Source of the DNA: Tenacibaculum piscium
GTDB taxonomy: Bacteria; Bacteroidota; Bacteroidia; Flavobacteriales; Flavobacteriaceae
Reading direction: 5' to 3'
Length of the DNA: 64,000 bases
NCBI RefSeq assembly: GCF_021390715.1
Contig: NZ_JAJGWT010000002.1
Span: 248,001 to 312,000 of the forward strand
The notes below the pieces were generated by a model, which was not told the origin of the DNA, did not search any database, and worked only from the letters and a program-made list of their open reading frames with translations. This document shows, piece after piece, positions 1 through 8,626 of this stretch. The stretch's first letter is position 1. Every line of letters begins with the position of its first letter. The position numbers and the translations under genes are program-made.

Positions 1-470
1 TGCAAGAATTAAAAGATGCAGGAAAAATCAACTTAATAACACCTGCGGAAATAAAAGGAATTATTGGGCAGAACCATATTGAAGGCGTTGTAATTGCCGA
101 AAAAGATAAAGAAGAATACGTATTAAACTGTGATCATTTTATACCTTTATTTGGTTTATCACCAAAATTAGGACCTATCGGAAATTGGGGCTTAGAAATT
201 GAAAAAAATGCGATTAAAGTAAATAATGCGTTAGATTATCAAACAAATATTCCAGGAATTTATGCCATTGGCGATGTAAATACCTATCCAGGGAAATTAA
301 AATTGATTTTATGCGGTTTTCACGAAGCAACTTTAATGTGTCAGAGTGCGTTTAAATTAATTTATCCAGATAAAAAATACGTAATGAAATACACGACAGT
401 AGGCGGTGTTGATGGTTTTGACGGAACTCGAAAAGAAGCGCCAAAGGCGGTGATTAAAAAAATAGAATAA
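1..470 (+). CDS. Ferredoxin--NADP(+) reductase, TrxR-like type, C-terminal part
   Basis: This is a partial gene: the reading frame is open from base 3 and ends with TAA at 468-470; the start lies left of the window. The translated end contains IYAIGDVNTYPGKLKLILCG followed by FHEA, the FAD-binding C-terminal motif of thioredoxin-reductase-like ferredoxin/flavodoxin NADP reductases (YumC type). The family moves electrons between NADPH and ferredoxin or flavodoxin in the cytoplasm. A di-iron hydroxylase and a 2Fe-2S ferredoxin follow within 14 and 3 bp, so the three genes plausibly form one electron-transfer operon (inference). Thioredoxin reductase is less likely because the family-specific tail after GDVNTYPGK matches the FNR group. 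Confidence 0.85.
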   Translation, partial: QELKDAGKINLITPAEIKGIIGQNHIEGVVIAEKDKEEYVLNCDHFIPLFGLSPKLGPIGNWGLEIEKNAIKVNNALDYQTNIPGIYAIGDVNTYPGKLKLILCGFHEATLMCQSAFKLIYPDKKYVMKYTTVGGVDGFDGTRKEAPKAVIKKIE

Positions 471-483
471 ACATTTTTTAAAC

Positions 484-1380
484 ATGATTTTTATCGAATA
501 TATAGCGCAATTATCAGAAGATAAACTCTTGTATTTTGCCCTGCCTATATTTTTTATAAGCATGTTTGTTGAATATCAATTCGCAAAAGAAAAATACGAG
601 CTAAAAGATACTGGAATATCGCTATTAATGATGGTTTTTTCGGCGATTATAGAATTTATTCCAAAGGTTTTAGCTTTTATTGTATTTGTATATATACATG
701 AAATCAGCCCATTTAAAGATGTTGTTCAACGTCAATGGTGGGCTTGGATTTTATTGCTATTTGCCGATGATATTTCATACTATTGGTTTCATCGTTTCAA
801 CCATGAAGTGCGGTTATTTTGGGCAGGGCATGTACCGCATCATTCATCAATATATATGAATTTAGGAACAGCATTGCGCCAAGGTATAGGGGAGCGAATT
901 CATAAATTCTTTTTTTGGTTGTGGATACCCTTATTGGGTTTTGATCCATTAATGATGTTTACCATGATGGGAATTAGTTTAATATATCAATTTTTTGTAC
1001 ATACAGAATTGGTTGATAAATTACCCAAACCAATTGAATTTATATTTAACACACCTTCACATCACAGAGTGCATCATGCGTCTAATATTCGATATTTAGA
1101 TTGTAATCATGCAGGTATTTTAATTATTTGGGATCGACTTTTTGGTACTTTTTCAAAAGAATTAAAAATTGTTGAAAAACCTGTTTATGGGTTAACAGTA
1201 AATATTGAAACTAAAAATCCTATAAAAGTAGCAACACATGAATATGTTGCTATTTGGAAAGATGTTAAACGCGCCAATAAGTTTTCAGACAAATTAAATT
1301 ATATATTTAATTCACCTGGTTGGTCACACGATGGCGAAGATCATCGCGCGAAAACGTTACGTAAAAAAATGAATTTGTAA
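484..1380 (+). CDS. Sterol desaturase / fatty acid hydroxylase family membrane protein
   Basis: A 298-residue membrane protein of the di-iron fatty acid hydroxylase superfamily. The eight-histidine pattern is visible: HRFNHE and HVPHHSS in the first half, then HHRVHH after the last hydrophobic block. Four or five hydrophobic segments surround these clusters, as expected for an inner-membrane enzyme that activates O2 at two irons. Substrates in this family include sterols, alkyl lipids and carotenoids; the sequence does not say which applies here. It lies between a ferredoxin reductase and a ferredoxin that could supply its electrons (inference). The ATG at 484 is 14 bp after the upstream stop. 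Confidence 0.85.
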   Translation: MIFIEYIAQLSEDKLLYFALPIFFISMFVEYQFAKEKYELKDTGISLLMMVFSAIIEFIPKVLAFIVFVYIHEISPFKDVVQRQWWAWILLLFADDISYYWFHRFNHEVRLFWAGHVPHHSSIYMNLGTALRQGIGERIHKFFFWLWIPLLGFDPLMMFTMMGISLIYQFFVHTELVDKLPKPIEFIFNTPSHHRVHHASNIRYLDCNHAGILIIWDRLFGTFSKELKIVEKPVYGLTVNIETKNPIKVATHEYVAIWKDVKRANKFSDKLNYIFNSPGWSHDGEDHRAKTLRKKMNL

Positions 1381-1382
1381 AA

Positions 1383-1721
1383 ATGGAAGTACTACAAGAT
1401 ATTACACTAAAAATAACCGATCGAGAAGGTGTATTACACGAAGTTATTGCACCAACCGATATGGCAATGAATTTAATGGAAGTTGTTCGTTCCTACGAGC
1501 TAGCTCCTGAAGGAACTATCGGAATTTGTGGCGGAATGGCAATGTGTGCTTCTTGTCAATGTTATGTGAAATCGGCACATGAATTGCCTGAAATGGGCGA
1601 CGATGAAGACGCAATGCTTGCCGAAGCTTTTCATGTAGAAGATAATAGCCGTTTAGGTTGCCAATTACCAATAAGACCCGAAATGGATGGTTTAGAAATT
1701 GAATTAGCTCCTGAGAGCTAA
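1383..1721 (+). CDS. 2Fe-2S ferredoxin (adrenodoxin type), copy 1
   Basis: A 112-residue ferredoxin with cluster cysteines in the order C49-x5-C55-x2-C58 and C92 (GICGGMAMCASC and LGCQLPI), the vertebrate/bacterial adrenodoxin pattern. The stretch HELPEMGDDEDAML is the usual acidic interaction helix. The gene begins 3 bp after the hydroxylase stop, so it is co-transcribed with it and probably donates electrons to it. A near-identical copy lies at 8273-8608; the last 104 bp before the stop region are identical at nucleotide level, while the 5' half carries synonymous changes. Its stop codon overlaps the stop codon of the convergent flavodoxin gene. Confidence 0.95.
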   Translation: MEVLQDITLKITDREGVLHEVIAPTDMAMNLMEVVRSYELAPEGTIGICGGMAMCASCQCYVKSAHELPEMGDDEDAMLAEAFHVEDNSRLGCQLPIRPEMDGLEIELAPES

Positions 1722-2239
1722 TTCAATAATATTGAAAATTGATCTTCTAAAATTGAAAGCCAATCTGTAATTCTTTGTTGGGTGTATTCGGGTTGATTAT
1801 CTTCATCAAGGGCTAATCCATAGAAATAATCATTGTTGTAAAGTGCTTTTGATGCTGTAAAATCATAGCCTTTTACTGGCCAAAAACCAGTAATATTTCC
1901 ACCATTTTTTAAAATCACTTCAGCAAGCATTCCAACACCATCTATAAAATATTCACCATAACCATATTGATCTCCTAATCCGTAAATAGCAACTGTTTTA
2001 TTGGTGAAATTGATGGTTTTAAATTCATCAAAATAAGCTTCCCAATCACTTTGTAAATCACCATCATACCAAGTAGATAATCCTAAAATAAGAACATCAA
2101 ATTGTTCAAAATCTGATTTTTTAGCCTCTGATACTTCGATTACTTTTATATCGCTATGACTCCACTGATCTACAATAGAATTCGTAATTTCTTCCGTCAT
2201 TCCTGTATCTGATCCATAAATTAAACCGATTGTTTTCAT
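1718..2239 (-). CDS. Flavodoxin
   Basis: A 173-residue long-chain flavodoxin. The N-terminal GSDTGMTEEI is the FMN-phosphate loop (usually T/S-x-T-G-x-T), and LGLSTWYDGDLQSDW and YGLGDQYGYGEYFIDG are the two isoalloxazine-binding loops. Flavodoxins replace ferredoxin as soluble electron carriers when iron is scarce. It is the last gene of the leftward siderophore-uptake operon, which fits that role. Its stop (CTA on the + strand, 1718-1720) overlaps the stop of the convergent ferredoxin, so the iron-free and iron-containing carriers meet end to end. Confidence 0.95.
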   Translation of the reverse strand: MKTIGLIYGSDTGMTEEITNSIVDQWSHSDIKVIEVSEAKKSDFEQFDVLILGLSTWYDGDLQSDWEAYFDEFKTINFTNKTVAIYGLGDQYGYGEYFIDGVGMLAEVILKNGGNITGFWPVKGYDFTASKALYNNDYFYGLALDEDNQPEYTQQRITDWLSILEDQFSILLN

Positions 2240-2249
2240 AGTTTGTTTT

Positions 2250-4319
2250 TTAAGATTGTTTTTTTATAAAAGCTGTTTTTCTCCACTGGTTTAAGTTTAC
2301 AACTAAAAGTATACTAGCAATGGCAGTAAGTAATAATATCCATATTTTTGAAAGTTCGTTCGGATGTCCTATTACCTCTTCAATGACATGATAACAGTTA
2401 AATAATGCAACAATTATTGCCCAAATTAAGGATGTTATTTTAAACCAATTTTTTGATAATTGAAGGGTTAATAAAGCAAATAAAAATGCCGTTCCTTCCA
2501 TTAAAATACGCCATTGATGTGCCCACATTGGCGTTTCACCAGTTGACCCATCAATAAAAACAGTTTGATTAAAAAATACGGTTGCTAATCCGTAAATATG
2601 ATGAAAAATATATCCGAAGATAATCAATATCCAAAGACTAATAATTTTTGTTTTCATAGGTATATAATTGTTTTTTTTATTTTTAGAAAGCGTCGTTATT
2701 TTTATAGAATCTTCCTTTTTTTCAACTTCTAAATTTTTGTAATCAATGGGGTTTTTATAAAATGAACTTTGTTCTTTTATACTTGGTTTTATTTTCAAAT
2801 AAAAAAGTAAAGCAAATGAGGATAGTACTATCCAAAAGATATCAACAGTAAAAATTTCGTACTGATGATTAGCATACATTTTCCAAAACCAATTATTAGA
2901 AGTAATCCCGTTTACAATAGGAACTAAAAAACCAAAAATAGCTCCTAATAGTAAACAAGCCTTATTAGTGAAATAATTATCACGCTTAAATCTAAAATAA
3001 AGTGTAAAAACAAGCCAAGAGATAAAGTAAAACCAATATATCGCATTTTTAGGATTTTCAAATGTACCATAGGTTATTCTTGAAAATAAAAATGCTAAGG
3101 CAGTTACAGGAAACATTGATAAGCAAATAGCAAGATATATATGACCTACTTTTGCTGTGTATAATCGTTGTTTTAGCGTTTTACTTTTTTTATTCCGTGC
3201 TTCGACATAAACTAATACGCCCGTAATAATTACAAAACAAGTAAGTAAACCAAAGATAAAATAGAAAATTTTAGTTGAAATTCCACCATAATCTGCAAAG
3301 TGTAGGCGGTATTGTATATTTAAAACATCTTCTATATAGTTTAATTTATTTGGATTTTTATGTGAAATAATAGCACCTGTATAAGAATTATAAATAACTC
3401 TTCCAGTTCCTGCAAAACGCTTTTTACTATCTAAACTTCCCTCAATACTATATTTCATATTGGTTCCTCCATAATTAGAAACTGAAAAACGTGTAATTTG
3501 AGTATCCTCCCAAAGTTTAGTGGTTTGTTTAAGTATCGTATTTATTTTAATCGGATTTGCTGTTGATGCTGACTGCCACTTATACGATTTTGTTTCAGGT
3601 AATATAGCAGTAATCATTTTGTCTTTATCTCCACCATATAAAAGTGTTGCAGGGATTAAAATAAAAATTTTAATCATAAAAAAAGCACCTGTTATCCCAT
3701 ACATAAATTGAAATGGTAAACCAATCACTCCTAAAGCAGTATGTGCATCTGCCCACAATCTGTTTAGTATTATTTTTGGATTAAAAGTATAAAAGTTTGA
3801 AATTATTTTATTCCAATGAACAATTATTCCTGTAACAATCGCAAAAACAAAGAAAAAAGCAATAAAACCAGACAAATAAAGACCAATCGGACGAGGAATT
3901 TGATCTAGAAAATGTAATCGGTATAAAAACTCGGATAAACTGTAATTTTGTTGATAGTTCTTTGTTGAAAAATCATTTAAATTTAGATAATAAAATTTAG
4001 ACGTAGTTCCTTTAGGATTTGTAATCGTATCTTTTGTTGCACCTAAACGAACTCTAATTTTATCATTATCTTGAGTTAGTGTAATCGAAACATCTCTACC
4101 CTGAAGATTTTCTGTTGTATTTAACTGCTCTAAAACAGCATTGTAATTAGTTGCTAAAACAGTATGGTGTTTTATTTCTTTTCCCTGTTCCCAAAGTTTA
4201 ATTTCATCTTTAAAAAAAGAAAAAGAACCAGCAAAAAAAATGATGTATAAACCGATACTTATTATTATTCCGCTTACAGTATGTGTATTAAAAAAAACAC
4301 TATAATTTCTTTTACTCAT
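2250..4319 (-). CDS. PepSY-associated membrane protein with an extra C-terminal membrane domain
   Basis: A 689-residue multi-pass membrane protein. The first ~530 residues resemble PepSY_TM proteins (FoxB/PiuB type): an N-terminal helix from about residue 13, a periplasmic loop, then helices containing HWNKI and WADAHTALGVIG with conserved histidines that could bind heme. Related proteins are linked to periplasmic or inner-membrane reduction of ferric siderophores. After a polar linker (about 530-554) a second hydrophobic part starts at M555 and continues to the end with WAHQWRILMEG. That tail is longer than I expect for this family and may be a fused gene. It overlaps the upstream small membrane gene by one base. 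Confidence 0.8.
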   Translation of the reverse strand: MSKRNYSVFFNTHTVSGIIISIGLYIIFFAGSFSFFKDEIKLWEQGKEIKHHTVLATNYNAVLEQLNTTENLQGRDVSITLTQDNDKIRVRLGATKDTITNPKGTTSKFYYLNLNDFSTKNYQQNYSLSEFLYRLHFLDQIPRPIGLYLSGFIAFFFVFAIVTGIIVHWNKIISNFYTFNPKIILNRLWADAHTALGVIGLPFQFMYGITGAFFMIKIFILIPATLLYGGDKDKMITAILPETKSYKWQSASTANPIKINTILKQTTKLWEDTQITRFSVSNYGGTNMKYSIEGSLDSKKRFAGTGRVIYNSYTGAIISHKNPNKLNYIEDVLNIQYRLHFADYGGISTKIFYFIFGLLTCFVIITGVLVYVEARNKKSKTLKQRLYTAKVGHIYLAICLSMFPVTALAFLFSRITYGTFENPKNAIYWFYFISWLVFTLYFRFKRDNYFTNKACLLLGAIFGFLVPIVNGITSNNWFWKMYANHQYEIFTVDIFWIVLSSFALLFYLKIKPSIKEQSSFYKNPIDYKNLEVEKKEDSIKITTLSKNKKNNYIPMKTKIISLWILIIFGYIFHHIYGLATVFFNQTVFIDGSTGETPMWAHQWRILMEGTAFLFALLTLQLSKNWFKITSLIWAIIVALFNCYHVIEEVIGHPNELSKIWILLLTAIASILLVVNLNQWRKTAFIKKQS

Positions 4320-4621
4320 TATATAAAAGGATTTTGTTGATTAGCAATATAATAGAGCCCATATAAAAGTATAATAATACCTAAATAACCAGCCCAAATT
4401 TTCCATCCATTAATAAATAAATAAGGAATAATAAGCATTACAACCCAAATCATAAAAAATGTGAATGTTGAAAAAATGATGACCTCTACATGATATGGAA
4501 GTATAAGCGCAAAAATCATGTGGATTAATGCAGTAATAATATAACCACCTAAAATACCTGCGGATAATTTAGCGAATTTTTGCCCTGGTGATTTTGTTAA
4601 ATATTTGGGGTTTGCTGGCAT
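4319..4621 (-). CDS. Small membrane protein, DUF3649-like
   Basis: A 100-residue protein with three hydrophobic helices after a short basic N terminus (SPGQKFAKLSAGILGGY). In proteobacteria, small DUF3649 proteins stand directly beside a PepSY membrane protein and a DUF3325 protein downstream of siderophore receptors; the same order and sizes are seen here. The assignment is from context, size and helix pattern; I cannot test the family match. It probably assists the PepSY protein in the inner membrane. Confidence 0.55.
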   Translation of the reverse strand: MPANPKYLTKSPGQKFAKLSAGILGGYIITALIHMIFALILPYHVEVIIFSTFTFFMIWVVMLIIPYLFINGWKIWAGYLGIIILLYGLYYIANQQNPFI

Positions 4622-4624
4622 TTT

Positions 4625-4957
4625 CTATAGGTTTAAAAATTGAATAATAAACAAAACAAAAAAGGTGATAAAAATGTATTTATAATGTATTCTTTGAGTT
4701 GGCATACCAATAATTAGTAAAGAAAGTATTACCGTTGTTGTTATTAATAAATATAAAATACCTGCGGTAATTCCAAAGTGGTTAATTGAGAACACTAAAG
4801 AAATAATGTAGCATATTATGCCTATAATCTTTGCTTTTAAATTATTTTCTTGTAGCCATTTTTCAATAAATATATTATTATTTAATATTGCTTTTTCAGA
4901 AGTATTGTACAAACAAAAACTTCCTAAGAAATTTAATAAAATAATTAAGACGATCAT
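4625..4957 (-). CDS. Small membrane protein, DUF3325-like
   Basis: The frame is open to a GTG at 4993, but the ATG at 4957 gives MIVLIILLNFLGSFCLYN, which starts directly in a membrane helix as DUF3325 proteins do; I chose that start (110 residues). Three to four hydrophobic segments are visible. It lies 3 bp before the DUF3649-like gene in the leftward iron operon. A gene trio of DUF3325, DUF3649 and PepSY is a known arrangement in iron-uptake loci of other phyla. The function is unknown and the family call is tentative. Confidence 0.5.
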   Translation of the reverse strand: MIVLIILLNFLGSFCLYNTSEKAILNNNIFIEKWLQENNLKAKIIGIICYIISLVFSINHFGITAGILYLLITTTVILSLLIIGMPTQRIHYKYIFITFFVLFIIQFLNL

Positions 4958-5048
4958 TTTTATAGAAATTAAACCACACTGAATAAAAAACACAGTGTGG
5001 TTAGGTTAAAAAGCTAAAAATAGGGGAACTTTTTTCTTAATTTAGGAA

Positions 5049-5777
5049 TTAAAAATCAATACAGTAAGTAGCACAATGCCAAATTAACTGATATTCTTTT
5101 CCTTTAAATATACCAGCTACTTTTTCTTCAAAAGTAGTTTCAAGGGTATACTTAGTCTGAAATGGAAGATTAAAAGAAACAATTCCGAATTTATCTGTCT
5201 TTAATTTTTTGAGCCAAGAATCTTTCATAAAAAGACTAATTTCATTATTAATTAAAGGTTTTCCTTTGTAGAGAACTTTTAACTCAACCTTGCTATTTAA
5301 GGAAAAAGGAGTCGTAGTTTGATCAATAATTTCAATACTTTCAGTATTTGTTTTTTTTATCACAGATAATTTATCGCCTACATAAAATTTTGATTTTGCA
5401 TGATATTGAGGTTTAAAAATAGTGTAATCATACATGGTATAATCCAACACTTTTATTTCTTTAGTATCAAAAGCAATTGTATAAGTACCATTTTGGGTTG
5501 GTGTATATTTAGCTAAATAATAATCATCTTTTATAAAAGTATCGAGGACTTCTTTTGTACCCTGAGGAGTAATTACCCATAATGTAAAATCCTTTAAATT
5601 TTTAAAAGCAGTACTATTCGTTTTTTCTACAAGCCCTTGCGTATATTCTCCAAAACGTATCTTTATGGAGTGTTCTTCATTTAAAACTCCTTTTTGCGCT
5701 GTTTCAATCCATACATAATGAGCAAATACGGATGAAAAAGAAAACAAGAATATTAAGGTTACTATGCTATTTTTCAT
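5049..5777 (-). CDS. DUF4198-type periplasmic protein
   Basis: A 242-residue exported protein: MKNSIVTLIFLFSFSSVFA is a signal peptide with cleavage after FA and mature start HYVWIET. The body is beta-rich with the features of DUF4198 proteins (N-terminal H-x-x-W, a GxPL.. segment near GKPLINNEISLF), which accompany metal transporters and TonB receptors. The C terminus ends IWHCATYCIDF with two cysteines that could form a disulfide or bind metal. The gene follows the TonB receptor by a single base, so the two are translated together. A role in periplasmic metal or siderophore handling is inferred. Confidence 0.7.
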   Translation of the reverse strand: MKNSIVTLIFLFSFSSVFAHYVWIETAQKGVLNEEHSIKIRFGEYTQGLVEKTNSTAFKNLKDFTLWVITPQGTKEVLDTFIKDDYYLAKYTPTQNGTYTIAFDTKEIKVLDYTMYDYTIFKPQYHAKSKFYVGDKLSVIKKTNTESIEIIDQTTTPFSLNSKVELKVLYKGKPLINNEISLFMKDSWLKKLKTDKFGIVSFNLPFQTKYTLETTFEEKVAGIFKGKEYQLIWHCATYCIDF

Positions 5778-5778
5778 G

Positions 5779-8097
5779 TTAAAATAAGTTGTAGGTTAAT
5801 GATATTCTTCCGTTGATTCCTGGTTCAGATTGCCAATAAAGATATGAGCCATAATTTGCTCCAGAATATAAATATTTATCGAGTAGATTGTTTATGTTTA
5901 AACCAACGCGCCATTTATCATTTTTCCAAGTTACAGCACCATCCATTCTAAAGTAGTCTGGTAAATCAGATTTTTGATCGGCTCCAGCCCATGCCCAAGT
6001 TGACCTGTCTACTTGATGTTGAAATCCTAACGATACACCAAATCCTTTTAATTTGGTATTTTCATTAAAATCATAGGTAAACCATCCATTTGTTATATGC
6101 TTTGCATGACCAGCGATACGTTTACCTTGTGAATCTTCAACATTGGTATTGGCATAGTTTAAGATTAAACTTACTTGGTCAGTAATTTTACCTTGAAGGT
6201 CAAACTCAAAACCTTTAGATATTATCTCACTTTCAGGAAAAATATATGGTTCTGAAGTTATTGGATTTATTTCTTTACTTGTTAATGCTAAATTATTTTT
6301 AGTAATTTGATAATAGCTAATGGTACTTTTTAATTTATTATTAAATAAATTACTTTTTAATCCAGCTTCGTATATAATTCCTTCAACAGGATCAAAAACA
6401 GTACCTGGTTTTACATTTTTAGGATCTACATTATTTGGTAAAAAAGATTTATCGAATAATCCGTAAGCTGTTAATTGAGGTAATATATCAATACTTAAAC
6501 CAATTCTAGGGGTGATTTTATCAATACTTTTACTTTTTATAGGATCTAGTAATGTATATCTAGCTGCTAGGGTTAGTCTTATTTTATCATCTAACATACT
6601 TACCTGATCTTGTAGATAATAGGAGCGAATATTTTTACCATATTTGTAGGATGCCATTTCTTTAAAATTCTTATAATCTCTATTAAATTTCACTTTAGGT
6701 AGGGAGCTATAAGTTGGATTATTTAAATTAAAAGTATTCATAGGAGTTATACTTTTGTCAAATAATCCCCAGTATCTTTTTTCTGAGAAATCAAAACCTC
6801 CTAATATTTTATGAGCAATATTTCCTGTTGAAAACTTACCATTTATATATACTTGAAAATAATTACCTTCTGATTTAGCGTCAGATTTACTTGCAGACAA
6901 TTGTACATTTCCATTCGGATTTATTTCTTTAATCCAATATGATGCTCCTTCTTGTTTGTAATCCATCATTACATATTTTACCTCGGCAGACCAATTGCTA
7001 TTAAAATTATGTGTTAATCTATTTAATAGGCTTACTTCTGTCATATTGGATTGCGGGAAATTTTCACCGATCATTGAAAAATTTTGATCTAAACTAGCAT
7101 ATCCTTTCTCTGGAGTATTAAATACATAAGCATTACCTATATAATCATTAACTTTCTGTAATGAATATTCGGTTAAAAAATTTGTTTTAGGTGTTATTTG
7201 ATAGGACAAAGCGGGAGCTATTCCAAATCTAGTACCTGATTTTTGATGATTTCTATGAGTTCCTCGTGATTGGTACATTACATTTAATCGATATAAGAAT
7301 CGTTCATCATTACTAATTTTTCCACCAAAATCTACAGCACCTCTATAAGTATCTTGCGTGCCTGTTTGTAGCGAAATTTTTCCAGTTTTCTTTGACGTAG
7401 GTTTTTTTGTTACGACATTGTATAATCCTCCTGGTTCACCTGCCGACAACATGAAAGCAGAAGGACCTTTTACGAATTCAATTTTATCGACCATAAACAT
7501 ATCTTCTGATAGTGGTCCCCATGAATCTTGTATATTTACACCGTTTCTAAAGGCGGGTAATCTAAAACCACGCATTTTTAGGTTTGCGAAATTTCCCCAG
7601 TGTTCAACATTGGTAACACCACTAACATTTTTAAAAGGTGCATCTAGCATATTTGCAATCATCTGTGATTCTAAAATTTCATCACTTACAACTTGTATGT
7701 TTTGCGGGATTTTTTGGATACTATTTTGTAATCGTAGTGAAGAAGAGGTTACTTTTGTTTTATCTCTTTTTCCCTGAATATGAATTACACTTAGTTCGTT
7801 ACTATTTTCATTTAATTTAATAGGAGGTAGTATTTTACTCGTAGATTTCATCGTAAATTTTACTTCCTTATTTTTATAACCTAACATAGATACGACAAGC
7901 GTATGTTGTCCTTTGGTTATGCTGTTAATTTGAAAATGTCCCTTGTTATTTGTTGTAGTACCTTTTTGGGTACCTTTTAGTATCACATTTACATCTTCTA
8001 AAGGATTATTGTTGTTCCCTATTATTTTTCCACTTACTTGAGCAAATGAACTTGCGATATATATGTAAGAAACGATTAATGTTAAAAATATTTTCAT
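5779..8097 (-). CDS. TonB-dependent siderophore receptor
   Basis: A 772-residue outer-membrane receptor. After the signal peptide (ends near SSFAQ) comes a CarboxypepD_reg-like domain (VSGKIIGNNNNPLEDVNV, about residues 20-105), then the plug with IPQNIQVVSDEILES and the siderophore-receptor motif FVKGPSAFMLSAGEPGGLYN, then a 22-strand-type barrel ending in a terminal aromatic (LTYNLF). The IPQ..QVV and GEPGG signatures favour ferric-siderophore over vitamin B12 or glycan uptake. It is the first gene of the leftward operon with DUF4198, small membrane proteins, PepSY and flavodoxin. A palindromic operator lies 63 bp upstream of its start, suggesting iron-dependent repression. Confidence 0.92.
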   Translation of the reverse strand: MKIFLTLIVSYIYIASSFAQVSGKIIGNNNNPLEDVNVILKGTQKGTTTNNKGHFQINSITKGQHTLVVSMLGYKNKEVKFTMKSTSKILPPIKLNENSNELSVIHIQGKRDKTKVTSSSLRLQNSIQKIPQNIQVVSDEILESQMIANMLDAPFKNVSGVTNVEHWGNFANLKMRGFRLPAFRNGVNIQDSWGPLSEDMFMVDKIEFVKGPSAFMLSAGEPGGLYNVVTKKPTSKKTGKISLQTGTQDTYRGAVDFGGKISNDERFLYRLNVMYQSRGTHRNHQKSGTRFGIAPALSYQITPKTNFLTEYSLQKVNDYIGNAYVFNTPEKGYASLDQNFSMIGENFPQSNMTEVSLLNRLTHNFNSNWSAEVKYVMMDYKQEGASYWIKEINPNGNVQLSASKSDAKSEGNYFQVYINGKFSTGNIAHKILGGFDFSEKRYWGLFDKSITPMNTFNLNNPTYSSLPKVKFNRDYKNFKEMASYKYGKNIRSYYLQDQVSMLDDKIRLTLAARYTLLDPIKSKSIDKITPRIGLSIDILPQLTAYGLFDKSFLPNNVDPKNVKPGTVFDPVEGIIYEAGLKSNLFNNKLKSTISYYQITKNNLALTSKEINPITSEPYIFPESEIISKGFEFDLQGKITDQVSLILNYANTNVEDSQGKRIAGHAKHITNGWFTYDFNENTKLKGFGVSLGFQHQVDRSTWAWAGADQKSDLPDYFRMDGAVTWKNDKWRVGLNINNLLDKYLYSGANYGSYLYWQSEPGINGRISLTYNLF

Positions 8098-8159
8098 TTT
8101 ATTTAGATTTAATAAATTTTAAAGACGCAAAAGTATCTACTTGTTATTGAATTAAAAAG

Positions 8160-8184
8160 TTTATTTAGATTAATTTTAAATAAA
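8160..8184. promoter_or_regulatory. Candidate iron-regulator operator in the divergent promoter
   Basis: A 25-bp near-palindrome with perfect 8-bp arms, TTTATTTA-N9-TAAATAAA, midway between the siderophore receptor (leftward) and ferredoxin copy 2 (rightward). The same core recurs at 9621-9642. Position and symmetry suit a Fur- or DtxR-family repressor site controlling both directions; the regulator itself is not in the window. Confidence 0.55.
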
Positions 8185-8234
8185 ATTTTAAAACTATTTG
8201 AATTCTAAGCAGATATAATGTTTTTTTAATTTGG

Positions 8235-8242
8235 TATATTTG
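8235..8242 (+). promoter_or_regulatory. Promoter -7 element of ferredoxin copy 2
   Basis: TATATTTG matches the Bacteroidota -7 consensus TAnnTTTG exactly and lies 31 bp before the ATG at 8273. A T-rich run upstream occupies the -33 area. The same sequence around it (ttggtatatttgtg) is repeated at 9687-9700. Confidence 0.6.
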
Positions 8243-8272
8243 TGTAAGGTTGATTAAAATTAAATGCATAGA

Positions 8273-8608
8273 ATGGAAGTACAAGATATTACACTAAAAA
8301 TAACTGATCGAGAAGGCGTTTTACACGAAGTTATTGCACCTACCGATATGGCAATGAATTTAATGGAAGTTATCCGTTCTTATGAATTAGCCCCTGAAGG
8401 AACGATTGGAATTTGTGGCGGAATGGCGATGTGTGCTTCCTGTCAATGTTATGTGAAGTCGGCACATGAATTGCCTGAAATGGGCGATGATGAAGATGCT
8501 ATGCTTGCCGAAGCTTTTCATGTAGAAGATAATAGCCGTTTAGGTTGCCAATTACCAATAAGACCCGAAATGGATGGTTTAGAAATTGAATTAGCTCCTG
8601 AGAGTTAA
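8273..8608 (+). CDS. 2Fe-2S ferredoxin (adrenodoxin type), copy 2
   Basis: This copy is nearly identical to the ferredoxin at 1383-1721; the visible protein differences are one missing Leu after MEV and V35 to I. It has the same C-x5-C-x2-C...C cluster ligands. Two in-frame ATGs exist (8264, MHRMEV, and 8273, MEV); alignment with copy 1 favours 8273. Unlike copy 1 it has its own promoter beside the candidate iron operator and is followed 18 bp later by an FNT channel gene. The 3' 104 bp identical to copy 1 (8501-8604) suggest recent gene conversion or duplication. Confidence 0.93.
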   Translation: MEVQDITLKITDREGVLHEVIAPTDMAMNLMEVIRSYELAPEGTIGICGGMAMCASCQCYVKSAHELPEMGDDEDAMLAEAFHVEDNSRLGCQLPIRPEMDGLEIELAPES

Positions 8609-8626
8609 AATATATAATCAAAATAG

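Noticed and set aside
7358..7820. Open frames on the + strand inside the siderophore receptor
   Set aside because: Shadow frames of a gene with clear receptor motifs on the other strand.
1718..8260. Iron operon as a transposon between the ferredoxin copies
   Set aside because: No transposase, terminal inverted repeats or target duplications were seen; duplication or gene conversion explains the two ferredoxins.
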